DNA of 64,000 nucleotides from NCBI RefSeq assembly GCF_007994135.1, contig NZ_VLKF01000001.1:3782001-3846000 (forward strand), written 5' to 3'. A program made the translations under genes and the position numbers. This document shows positions 53,355-61,089 of this stretch, one piece after another (within the stretch, counting starts at the first letter, position 1; each line of letters opens with the position of its first letter). The notes beneath the pieces are model-generated. The model searched no databases, had not been told where the DNA came from, and saw nothing but the letters and a program-made list of their open reading frames with translations. Origin of the DNA: Modestobacter roseus (GTDB lineage Bacteria > Actinomycetota > Actinomycetes > Mycobacteriales > Geodermatophilaceae).

Positions 53355-54918
53355 GTGCGCACGAAGCTCATCGCCGCCTTCCTCGGCGTCGCCGCCGTGA
53401 TGGTGGCGCTGGGCCTGACCAACGTGGGGCAGATGGGCTCCATCCACGGCCAGGTGGAGGACCTCTCGGCCCGCGACGTCCGGCCCCTGGCCGACCTGCA
53501 GCAGCTCACCGACGACTTCCAGTCCTACTCGGTGCACGGCCTGGTCGCCGGTCTGAGTGCCGCCAGCGGCGACCTGACCACCGCGCAGCTGCAGGCCGGC
53601 CTCCAGGTCGAGTCGAAGCAGGCCACCGACGCCGCGATCGAGGCGCTGGTCTCGCACGTCCCCGTGGAGTTCGGCGGCGCGGCCGACGCCATCGCCGCAC
53701 AGTGGGTGGACATGGTCGAGAAGGACGCGACCTACCAGGCCGGCCTGCAGGCCGGGCGGCCCGACGCCAAGGTCCTCGGTGACGCGGCCACCGCCGCCTA
53801 CCTCGAGCTGCAGGCGCAGGTCGGCGAGCTAGCCGACGCCCTGGTCGCCGACGAGGAGGCCAGTCGCCAGACGATCGGCGACAGCTTCTCCTCCGCGGAG
53901 ACGTCGACCTTGGTCATGCTCGCCGTCGGCGTCCTGCTCGCGGTCGGGGCTCGGGTGGTTCATCGCCCGGGACATCCGCTGCCGGATCGAGCCGGTCCGC
54001 GCGGCCGCCGATGCGCTGGCGCGGGGCGACCTGACGCACCGCATCGAGGGCACCTCCGAGGACGAGCTCGGCCAGCTCAGCGGCGCGCTCTCCCAGGGTC
54101 TCGCGCGGATCCGGGAGATGGTGGCCGACGTGATCGGCTCGGCGGGCTCGATGACCGGGCTGGTCCGCGACCTGACCACCGCGACGGCCGACGTCGTCGA
54201 GGCCTCGCGCACCGGAGTGGGGCACGCGCACTCGGTCTCCGGGACCGCCCGGTCGGTCTCCGGCAACGTCGCCCAGCTGGCCACCGGCGCCGAGGAGATG
54301 ACCGCCTCCATCCGGGACATCTCCCGTTCCGCCCAGCAGGCCGCCGAGGTCGCCGACGACGCCGTCCGGATCGTCGCCAGCACCAACGACACGCTCAACC
54401 AGCTCGGCAACTCCTCGGCCGAGATCGGCAACGTCATCAAGGTGATCACCGGCATCGCCGAGCAGACCAACCTGCTGGCGCTCAACGCCACGATCGAGGC
54501 AGCCCGCGCCGGCGAGCTGGGCAAGGGCTTCGCCGTCGTCGCCACCGAGGTCAAGGAGCTGGCGCAGGAGACCGCCAAGGCCACCGAGGACGTGTCGATG
54601 CGGATCCAGGCGATCCAGGCCGACTCCGGTCAGGCGGTGCAGGCGATCGCGCGGATCGGTGACACCGTGGGGCAGATCAACGAGCTGCAGGCGACCATCG
54701 CCGCGGCCGTCGAGCAGCAGACCGCGGCCGCGGCCGAGATCGACCGCAACATCGGCGTCGCCGCGGAGGGCAGCCGGGACATCGCCTCCGGTGCCGCGGC
54801 GGTCACGGGGTCCGCCGAGAGCGGCGCCCAGCGGATCGAGTCCACCCGCAGCATCGCCGACCAGCTGGCCGGCCGAGCCGCGGACCTGGAGAGCCGGGTC
54901 GCGCAGTTCGTCGTCTGA
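53355..54918 (+). pseudogene. Methyl-accepting chemotaxis protein with a +1 frameshift
   Basis: Two frames together make one receptor of about 520 residues. Frame A (53355 to ~53946) gives a short N-terminus, helix 1 (LIAAFLGVAAVMVALGLTNV), a four-helix-bundle-like ligand domain and helix 2 ([14 protein letters not shown]). Frame B (from ~53946) continues LGWFIARDI, a HAMP domain, and the signalling domain with the hairpin tip [20 protein letters not shown]. The switch falls at a GGGG run (53946-53949); removing one G joins the frames exactly. Either the gene is broken, or the run is a sequencing error or a slippage site. The GTG at 53355 follows an in-frame stop, so no longer N-terminus is possible. 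Confidence 0.82.
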
Positions 54919-54925
54919 CGCGCTC

Positions 54926-54961
54926 CCGTCGCGGGGTCTGGCGCGCCGGACCCCGCGACGG
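54926..54961. terminator. Bidirectional hairpin
   Basis: 13-bp perfect arms CCGTCGCGGGGTC (54926-54938) and complement (54949-54961), extendable by three pairs to a CGCG loop, between the convergent chemoreceptor and anti-sigma genes. Confidence 0.75.
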
Positions 54962-54966
54962 CGTCG

Positions 54967-55716
54967 TCAGCGGCCGAGCTCGCCCCGGGCGACCGAGACG
55001 CCGGAGTGGGTCGGGTCGCCGTCCAGCGGTTCGATCGAGACGTCGACGACCGGGTACTCGGCCAGGTCGACCCCGTCGGGCAGCGGCAGGGACGTCGCGC
55101 CGTCGGTGACCACGCCGACCTGGACCATCCCCGAGACGTCGGGCCGCAGCAGCCAGACCTCGTAGTAGCCGTCGGCGGGCGCCGGGGCGGCGAGCTCCAC
55201 CTGCAGCGAGCGGTGGCCGCCGGCCTCGCGCACCTCGGCCCGGCCGGAGGCCTCGACGCCGTCCAGCGGGTCCAGCCCGGCCGTGGCGACCACGGTGCCG
55301 TCACCGTCACCGTCGCGGAGCACGGCCACGGCGCCGGCGCCGACCACCCCGCCCACCAGCAGCGCGGCGGCCACCGCGAGCCAGCGGCGGGCCGGTGCGC
55401 CCCGCCGGCGCAGCGGCACCACGTCGGCACCGGAGGAGGCGGCCGGCAGCGGCTGGACGTGGTTCGGCGGGGGCACGGAGGCCGGGGTGGCCTCGACCCC
55501 CGTAGCCGCGGCGATGGCGGCCCAGACGCCCGGCGGCGGCTGCACGGGTGCACCGGGTGCCGCGAGCGCGGGGACGGCGAGGACGTCGACGCTGCGCTGC
55601 AGTGAGGCGACCTCGGCCTGGCACTCGGCGCAGTCCGCCAGGTGCGCCTCGTCGTTGGGCGGCAATGGCTCGCGGAGCGCGGCCAGCGCCAGCTGCTCAG
55701 GATCGCAGTGCGGCAC
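54967..55716 (-). CDS. Anti-sigma factor, RskA-like
   Basis: 249 residues. An N-terminal anti-sigma zinc-finger-like segment (DEAHLADCAECQAEV with His-x3-Cys-x2-Cys) inhibits the sigma factor; a membrane helix (RRWLAVAAALLVGGVVGAGAVAVL, about 110-133) follows, then an external RskA domain (GYYEVWLLRPDVSGMVQVG; PVVDVSIEPLDGDPTHSG). Its start overlaps the sigma gene by 20 nt. It would hold the sigma factor at the membrane until cleaved on a signal, as RskA does to SigK. Confidence 0.9.
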   Translation of the reverse strand: MPHCDPEQLALAALREPLPPNDEAHLADCAECQAEVASLQRSVDVLAVPALAAPGAPVQPPPGVWAAIAAATGVEATPASVPPPNHVQPLPAASSGADVVPLRRRGAPARRWLAVAAALLVGGVVGAGAVAVLRDGDGDGTVVATAGLDPLDGVEASGRAEVREAGGHRSLQVELAAPAPADGYYEVWLLRPDVSGMVQVGVVTDGATSLPLPDGVDLAEYPVVDVSIEPLDGDPTHSGVSVARGELGR

Positions 55717-56344
55717 CGTCCACCTCCAACCGGTCTCGCAGGCGCTCCAGGGTGCGCCTGATGTGGCTCTTCACGGTGCCCAGCGGGATGCCGGTGCGGG
55801 CCGCGATCTGTGCGTGGGTCAGGTCTTCGAAGAATGCGAGCTCGATGATGCTTCGTTGCGGCTGGCCGATCCGGTTCAACTCGCCCAGCAGGAGCACCCG
55901 GTCGGCCACCTCGGCGGCCAGCTCGCTGCCCGGTGCCGCGGTCGGCGCGGAGCGGGCCTCGCTCGCGGCCGCCTCGGTGGAGCGGCGCTGCCGTTCGCGC
56001 TTGGCCCACGTGTCGGCGATCTTGTGCCGGCAGACGCCGACCAGCCACGCGGGCAGCGGTCCCTGCTGCGGGGAGTAGCCCGCCCGGCCGGTCCAGGCGC
56101 TGATGAAGACCTGCTGGGTGACGTCCTCGGCGTCGGGACCCGGGCCGAAGGCGCGCACCGCCATGCCGTGCACCTGTGCCGCCCACCGCTCGTAGGCCCA
56201 GGCGAGGGCCTGCTCGTCGCCAGCGGCGAAGCGCCGGGCGACCTCGGCGTCGTCCGGCTCGACGCCCTGCTGCGCCGAGCCCTGGGTGGTGGGCACGTCA
56301 GCGACCGTACCGAGGTCGGGCAGCCGGGCGGCGAGGAGGCTCAT
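55697..56344 (-). CDS. ECF RNA polymerase sigma factor, SigK-like
   Basis: 215 residues. Region 2: FAAGDEQALAWAYERWAAQVHGMAVRAFG, PDAEDVTQQVFISAW; region 4: LNRIGQPQRSIIELAFFEDLTHAQIAARTGIPLGTVKSHIRRTLERLRDRL. The ATG overlaps the sortase stop by 4 nt. Its operon is DUF4397, sortase, sigma, anti-sigma. Conserved TGCATCC sequences about 62 nt upstream of both DUF4397 genes could be its -35 element, which would make the system self-activating. A truncated copy of its first nine codons lies at 58056-58081 at the edge of a tandem duplication. Confidence 0.9.
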   Translation of the reverse strand: MSLLAARLPDLGTVADVPTTQGSAQQGVEPDDAEVARRFAAGDEQALAWAYERWAAQVHGMAVRAFGPGPDAEDVTQQVFISAWTGRAGYSPQQGPLPAWLVGVCRHKIADTWAKRERQRRSTEAAASEARSAPTAAPGSELAAEVADRVLLLGELNRIGQPQRSIIELAFFEDLTHAQIAARTGIPLGTVKSHIRRTLERLRDRLEVDGAALRS

Positions 56345-57030
56345 GGCAGCGGTTGGGCAACGACGACCACGTTGTCGCGGTAGCTGCGCGTCTCGGCGTC
56401 GAACGGGCCGCCGCAGGTGACCAGCACCAGCCGGGGCGGCCCCTCGCGGTTGAAGATCGAGTCCAGCGGCAGGGCCTGCTTGGTGATCAGCTCGCGGGAG
56501 ACCACCTGCCAGCGGGTCTCCGCGCCGGTCGCGCCGGTGACCACCACGACGTCGCCGGTCTGCGCGTCGCGCAGCGGGAACAGAGCGCCCAGGCCCTGTT
56601 CGCGGTCGTCGACGTGTCCGGCGAGGACCGCGGAGCCCTCGTCCCCGGGAACCGGGCCGAAGCGGTACCAGCCGACGCGGTCCACGTCCTCGGGCAGCTC
56701 CATCTGACCGTCCGGGGAGACGCCCACCGGGTCCAGGGGCGCGTCCACCCCCTGGGCCGGGAGGCTGACCCGGACCGGCGCCGGCACCGGCGCGGGCGGC
56801 GTGGGCGCGGCGTCCCGGGTGGGGACCGGCGGGAAGGCCGGCGCAGACGCCGTCGGCGGCGCCGCCCCCGAGGGGGACGGCACCGCCGACGGCGGTGGTG
56901 CGTCGAGGGCCTGCTCCACCGTGCTGCCCGTGGCCGGGTCGGGCCGGGTGACCGCCCAGGCGACCGGTGTCCCGATCGCCAGGGTCAGCCCCAGGACCAT
57001 CCCGGCCACGGGCGCGCGCACGGTGGGCAT
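56341..57030 (-). CDS. Class E/F-like sortase, copy A
   Basis: 229 residues. N-terminal helix (VAGMVLGLTLAIGTPVAWAV), long Pro/Ala/Ser linker (about 35-85), sortase barrel with His139 (AGHVDDREQGLG), Cys206 (LVTCGG) and Arg215 (TRSYRDN). It would process or anchor the DUF4397 protein encoded 17 nt upstream in the same operon. Its protein is identical to copy B at 58078-58767. The stop overlaps the sigma start by 4 nt. Confidence 0.87.
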   Translation of the reverse strand: MPTVRAPVAGMVLGLTLAIGTPVAWAVTRPDPATGSTVEQALDAPPPSAVPSPSGAAPPTASAPAFPPVPTRDAAPTPPAPVPAPVRVSLPAQGVDAPLDPVGVSPDGQMELPEDVDRVGWYRFGPVPGDEGSAVLAGHVDDREQGLGALFPLRDAQTGDVVVVTGATGAETRWQVVSRELITKQALPLDSIFNREGPPRLVLVTCGGPFDAETRSYRDNVVVVAQPLP

Positions 57031-57047
57031 CCTCGGCTGCGGGTCGG

Positions 57048-57866
57048 TCAGACCCGGCTGGTGGCGTACTTGCGGGCGGCGAAGGCCGCGCCGGCGAGGC
57101 CGACGACGGTCAGGCCGACCAGCGGTGCCGGGATGCCCTCGTCAGCGGCCAGGCCGGCCGAGCCACCGGGGACGCCGGTCGGGGCGGAGGCCCCGGCCTG
57201 CACGGTCTGGGTGGCGAGCTCGTAGCCGGCCTCCTCCGAACCCCAGGCGTAGACGATGGTGTTCGCGCCCTCGGCCACCGTCACGTCGGCCGGGCCGATC
57301 GCCACGGTGTCGGTGTCGGCGACGACCACGTCGGCGCTCACCGATCCGGCGGGGACGGTCAGCGACTCCTCGTTCGGGTTGGTCAGCCCGTCGATGACGA
57401 CCTCGCCACCGGCCCGGACGTCGACGGCGGGCGCCGCGGCCACGTGGCGCACGGTGAGCCGGCCCTCGCCCGCGGGCACCGCGGAGGTGTCGTTGACGAA
57501 CGGGGTCAGCGCCGGCTCGCCGGCCTCGGTGAGGTGGGCGACCACCGTGGCGTTCGCGCCGGCCGGCACCGCGACGTCCATCGCCTCCAGCAGCGGGTCG
57601 CCGGAGGCGTCCGCGGCGTCGGCCGGGTAGAGCGCCAGGTCGTAGTCGCCGGCGGGCAGCTCGAGCGGGCCGGCCAGGGTGCCCGGCTCGAAGTCGTCGA
57701 TCAGCCGCTCGCCGTTGGCGTACACGTCGACCGGGAGGTCCGGGACGCCGTGCAGCACCGAGACGGTCGCGGTGTGCGAGTCGGCCAGCGCGGGCGTGGC
57801 CGCGAAGAGCAGGGCGAACGCGCCGGTGGCGCCGGCGGTCAGGGCGATCGGGCGGGACTTGTTCAC
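57048..57866 (-). CDS. DUF4397 secreted protein, copy A
   Basis: 272 residues. A signal peptide (IALTAGATGAFALLFAATPALA), two DUF4397 immunoglobulin-like repeats (VSVLHGVPDLPVDVYANGE and LTVRHVAAAPAVDVRAGGE), a VPGG stretch, then a C-terminal helix (PLVGLTVVGLAGAAFAARKY) and basic end. That end has a sorting-signal layout without LPxTG. GTG start 57866 with GGAAGGA upstream. First gene of the sigma operon. It differs from copy B mainly between residues 40 and 85. Confidence 0.85.
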   Translation of the reverse strand: MNKSRPIALTAGATGAFALLFAATPALADSHTATVSVLHGVPDLPVDVYANGERLIDDFEPGTLAGPLELPAGDYDLALYPADAADASGDPLLEAMDVAVPAGANATVVAHLTEAGEPALTPFVNDTSAVPAGEGRLTVRHVAAAPAVDVRAGGEVVIDGLTNPNEESLTVPAGSVSADVVVADTDTVAIGPADVTVAEGANTIVYAWGSEEAGYELATQTVQAGASAPTGVPGGSAGLAADEGIPAPLVGLTVVGLAGAAFAARKYATSRV

Positions 57867-57927
57867 GGTGACGTTCCTTCCGTTGGAGTGGACTGTCACC
57901 CCGTTCTTCCGGCCCGCCCCCGCTCTT

Positions 57928-57950
57928 GGATGCACCGCATCTCGGATGCA
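57928..57950 (-). promoter_or_regulatory. Two TGCATCC motifs, candidate ECF promoter of the sigma operon
   Basis: On the minus strand TGCATCC occurs at 57950-57944 and 57934-57928, 16 bp apart, the nearer one 62 nt before the GTG at 57866. The same heptamer lies 61 nt before the copy B start. It is a candidate -35 for the SigK-like factor (mycobacterial SigK prefers CCATCC). No clear -10 was seen. Confidence 0.45.
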
Positions 57951-58055
57951 CTCGTCGTGCGATCCGCAGGTCGAGCTGCGCGACGGTGGCGTCTGCGTGC
58001 GGGGGAGACGCGCAGCACCGGGCCGGTGGGCACGTGAGTGCCCGTGCGGGTGCCC

Positions 58056-58081
58056 GGCAGTCGGGCGGTGAGGAGGCTCAT
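58056..58081 (-). pseudogene. Remnant of the sigma gene 5' end
   Basis: Directly after sortase copy B, the minus strand reads MSLLTARLP, matching the sigma start MSLLAARLP (56344) with the same 4-nt overlap, then departs. It marks the duplication edge and shows that copy B once preceded, or was copied from, a sigma gene. Confidence 0.75.
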
Positions 58082-58767
58082 GGCAGGGGTTGGGCAACGA
58101 CGACCACGTTGTCGCGGTAGCTGCGCGTCTCGGCGTCGAACGGGCCGCCGCAGGTGACCAGCACCAGCCGGGGCGGCCCCTCGCGGTTGAAGATCGAGTC
58201 CAGCGGCAGGGCCTGCTTGGTGATCAGCTCGCGGGAGACCACCTGCCAGCGGGTCTCCGCGCCGGTCGCGCCGGTGACCACCACGACGTCGCCGGTCTGC
58301 GCGTCGCGCAGCGGGAACAGGGCGCCCAGGCCCTGTTCGCGGTCGTCGACGTGTCCGGCGAGGACCGCGGAGCCCTCGTCCCCGGGAACCGGGCCGAAGC
58401 GGTACCAGCCGACGCGGTCCACGTCCTCGGGTAGTTCCATCTGACCGTCCGGGGAGACGCCCACCGGGTCCAGGGGCGCGTCCACTCCCTGGGCCGGGAG
58501 GCTGACCCGGACCGGCGCCGGCACCGGCGCGGGCGGCGTGGGCGCGGCGTCCCGGGTGGGGACCGGCGGGAAGGCCGGCGCAGACGCCGTCGGCGGCGCC
58601 GCCCCCGAGGGGGACGGCACCGCCGACGGCGGTGGTGCGTCGAGGGCCTGCTCCACCGTGCTGCCCGTGGCCGGGTCGGGCCGGGTGACCGCCCAGGCGA
58701 CCGGTGTCCCGATCGCCAGGGTCAGCCCCAGGACCATCCCGGCCACGGGCGCGCGCACGGTGGGCAT
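58078..58767 (-). CDS. Class E/F-like sortase, copy B
   Basis: 229 residues, identical in protein to copy A (His139, Cys206, Arg215), with a few silent base changes. It follows DUF4397 copy B by 17 nt and ends in the sigma remnant, so this operon has no sigma or anti-sigma genes of its own. Confidence 0.87.
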   Translation of the reverse strand: MPTVRAPVAGMVLGLTLAIGTPVAWAVTRPDPATGSTVEQALDAPPPSAVPSPSGAAPPTASAPAFPPVPTRDAAPTPPAPVPAPVRVSLPAQGVDAPLDPVGVSPDGQMELPEDVDRVGWYRFGPVPGDEGSAVLAGHVDDREQGLGALFPLRDAQTGDVVVVTGATGAETRWQVVSRELITKQALPLDSIFNREGPPRLVLVTCGGPFDAETRSYRDNVVVVAQPLP

Positions 58768-58784
58768 CCTCGGCTGGGGGTCGG

Positions 58785-59603
58785 TCAGACCCGGCTGGTG
58801 GCGTACTTGCGGGCGGCGAAGGCCGCGCCGGCGAGGCCGACGACGGTCAGGCCGACCAGCGGTGCCGGGATGCCCTCGTCAGCGGCCAGGCCGGCCGAGC
58901 CACCGGGGACGCCGGTCGGGGCGGAGGCCCCGGCCTGCACGGTCTGGGTGGCGAGCTCGTAGCCGGCCTCCTCCGAACCCCAGGCGTAGACGATGGTGTT
59001 CGCGCCCTCGGCCACCGTCACATCGGCCGGGCCGATCGCCACGGTGTCGGTGCCGGCGACGACCACGTCGGCGCTCACCGATCCGGCGGGGACGGTCAGC
59101 GACTCCTCGTTCGGGTTGACCAGCCCGTCGATGACGACCTCGCCACCGGCCCGGACGTCGACGGCGGGCGCCGCGGCCACGTGGCGCACGGTGAGCCGGC
59201 CCTCGCCCGCGGGCACCGCGGAGGTGTCGTTGACGAACGGGGTCAGTGCGGGCTCGCCGGCCTCGGTCAGGTGGGCGACCACCGTGGCGTTCGCGCCGGC
59301 CGGGATCTCCACGTCGTCGACGCTGATCGCGACCTCGGCGGACTCCGGGTCGGCGCCGGCCGGGTAGACCGTCAGGTCGTAGTCGCCGGCGGGCAGCTCG
59401 AGCGGGCCGGCCAGGGTGCCGGCGGTGAAGTCGGAGATGAGCTCTTCGCCGTTGGCGTAGACGTCGACCGGGGTGTCCGGGATGCCGTGCAGGACCGAGA
59501 CGGTCGCGGTGTGCGAGTCGGCCAGCGCGGGCGTGGCCGCGAAGAGCAGGGCGAACGCGCCGGTGGCGCCGGCGGTCAGGGCGATCGGGCGGGACTTGTT
59601 CAC
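58785..59603 (-). CDS. DUF4397 secreted protein, copy B
   Basis: 272 residues, same layout as copy A: signal peptide, two DUF4397 repeats, VPGG, C-terminal helix and basic tail. The first domain differs (GEELISDFTAGT, YPAGADPESAEVAISVDDVEIPAG against GERLIDDFEPGT, YPADAADASGDPLLEAMDVAVPAG), while residues after about 90 are almost identical. GTG start with GGAAGGA. TGCATCC lies 61 nt upstream. Confidence 0.85.
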   Translation of the reverse strand: MNKSRPIALTAGATGAFALLFAATPALADSHTATVSVLHGIPDTPVDVYANGEELISDFTAGTLAGPLELPAGDYDLTVYPAGADPESAEVAISVDDVEIPAGANATVVAHLTEAGEPALTPFVNDTSAVPAGEGRLTVRHVAAAPAVDVRAGGEVVIDGLVNPNEESLTVPAGSVSADVVVAGTDTVAIGPADVTVAEGANTIVYAWGSEEAGYELATQTVQAGASAPTGVPGGSAGLAADEGIPAPLVGLTVVGLAGAAFAARKYATSRV

Positions 59604-59663
59604 GGTGACGTTCCTTCCGTTGGGGTGGACTGTCACCGCTCCCTGTGCCCGGTTCCCCCACAT

Positions 59664-59670
59664 GGATGCA
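59664..59670 (-). promoter_or_regulatory. TGCATCC motif upstream of DUF4397 copy B
   Basis: Single TGCATCC on the minus strand (59670-59664), 61 nt before the GTG at 59603, outside the duplicated block. Its retention at the same distance in otherwise different flanking DNA supports a promoter role. Confidence 0.45.
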
Positions 59671-59688
59671 GGCCGAGACCGATCCGTT

Positions 59689-60831
59689 TCATTCGGCCAG
59701 CCCGCGGCCCAGCGCGTCGAGGTCAGCCGGGGTCGCGTCGAGGTGCGGCGACACCCGCAGCACCGGACTGCTCAGCTCCGAGCGGGCGCGCTCCCGGCCG
59801 ACGGCAGTGACGACGATGCCGTGCTCGACCCGCAGCCGCTGCACGGTCCCCCGGACGTCGACGCCGTCCGGGGGACGCAGGGTGGTGATCGCCGTCGGCT
59901 CGTCCCGGGGCTCGACCACCGCCCAGCCGCCGCACCCGTCCAGCCGCTCGCGGGTGGCGCGGCCCAGCGCCGCCAGCCGCTCGCGCACCCGGTGCGGACC
60001 CGCGGCCAGGTGCTCGCCGATCGCCAGCACCAGGCCGACGCGGCCGGCGATGTGCGCCTCGCGGGACTCGTACCACCGGGCGTGGTCGACGCCCACGCCG
60101 CCGTCGTCGTACAGCTCGGGGGCGGTCTGGAGGGTCATCTGCGCGGTGACCGACGGCCGCATCGCCAGGAACCCGACGCCTCGCGGGCCGGCCAGCCACT
60201 TGCGCGAGGTGCCGTAGGCGACGTCGGCGGGCAGGTCGCAGTCGACCTGGCCGAGGGCCTGCGCCAGGTCGAGCACCAGCGGGACGCCGAGGGCCCGGCA
60301 GACCGCCGCGATCTCCCGGGCGGGCTGGACGACGCCGCGGTGGCTGGCGACCACGGTGAGGTGGACCAGGGCGGGCGGGTCTGCCCGCAGCGCCCGCTCG
60401 ACCCCGTCGACGTCGGCTCGGCCCAGGTCGTCGGCGGGCAGCAGCACCGGGGTCAGCCCGGCCGCGGTGAACGCGGTGACGGTGTGCCAGTACTCGTTGG
60501 GGAAGAGGGCCACGGTGCTGCCGGCCGGCAGCCGCCACCCGGCCAGCAGGGTGCGCAGCGAGTCCTGGGCGCTCTCGGTGAAGGCGACGTCGGCGGCGGC
60601 CATCCCGACCAGCCCGCCGAGCACCGACCGGCCCTGCTGCAGCAACCCCTCGGCGGCTGCCTCGGCCACGTACCCGCCGAGCTCCGCCTCGTGCCGGGCG
60701 TGCCGCGCCACCGCCTCCAGCACCGCGGTGCTCTGCCGGCTGCACGCCGCGTTGTCCAGGTGCACGCCCGCGGGGCGGGGGCGGGCCGCGCGCCAGGCGT
60801 CGCCGAGATCGGGGTGGGGGAGATCGCTCAC
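59689..60831 (-). CDS. PLP-dependent aminotransferase class V enzyme, EgtE-like
   Basis: 380 residues, cysteine desulfurase/kynureninase fold. HLDNAACSRQS begins the fold; VLDLAQALGQVDCDLP contains the PLP-binding Asp and Gln; Lys ~210 in TSRKWLAGPRGVGFLA binds PLP. That last segment and the overall length resemble EgtE, the C-S lyase of ergothioneine synthesis, but no egtABCD genes are in the window, so this could be a paralogue. TAGCGT (60844-60839) is 7 nt before the GTG at 60831: probably leaderless. Confidence 0.8.
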   Translation of the reverse strand: MSDLPHPDLGDAWRAARPRPAGVHLDNAACSRQSTAVLEAVARHARHEAELGGYVAEAAAEGLLQQGRSVLGGLVGMAAADVAFTESAQDSLRTLLAGWRLPAGSTVALFPNEYWHTVTAFTAAGLTPVLLPADDLGRADVDGVERALRADPPALVHLTVVASHRGVVQPAREIAAVCRALGVPLVLDLAQALGQVDCDLPADVAYGTSRKWLAGPRGVGFLAMRPSVTAQMTLQTAPELYDDGGVGVDHARWYESREAHIAGRVGLVLAIGEHLAAGPHRVRERLAALGRATRERLDGCGGWAVVEPRDEPTAITTLRPPDGVDVRGTVQRLRVEHGIVVTAVGRERARSELSSPVLRVSPHLDATPADLDALGRGLAE

Positions 60832-61089
60832 CCCGGGAACGCTAGGGCAGCCGCGGGGGTGGGCGACCGGTCCACCGGCAGGCCACTGGCGCACCCGCCC
60901 CGGCGGAGGGCGCCCGGGCGCCGTCTGGTTGCATCCGCACAGCTGAGGTGCGCGACCGCAGCCCACGGACCCCCGTCCGGGTGGGCTTCCCGGACCGAGG
61001 AGTGCCTTCGGCGCGGCCGGGTAGGGAGCCCGGGACGCGCTGCCGGCACACGGGGTGGCAGAGGACCGGCAGGACGGAGAACCGCAGGC

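Larger units (their letters stand above)
56319..57899. repeat. Tandem duplication, copy A
   Basis: This 1.58-kb segment matches 58056-59636 with a constant offset of 1737 bp. It spans the first codons of the sigma gene, the sortase and the DUF4397 gene with its ribosome site. The sortase is identical in protein; the DUF4397 genes differ mainly in the first domain. Confidence 0.9.
58056..59636. repeat. Tandem duplication, copy B
   Basis: Second copy of 56319-57899 (offset 1737 bp). The 156 bp between the copies are unique. Divergence is concentrated in the first DUF4397 domain, so the rest has been kept alike by recent duplication or gene conversion. Confidence 0.9.
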
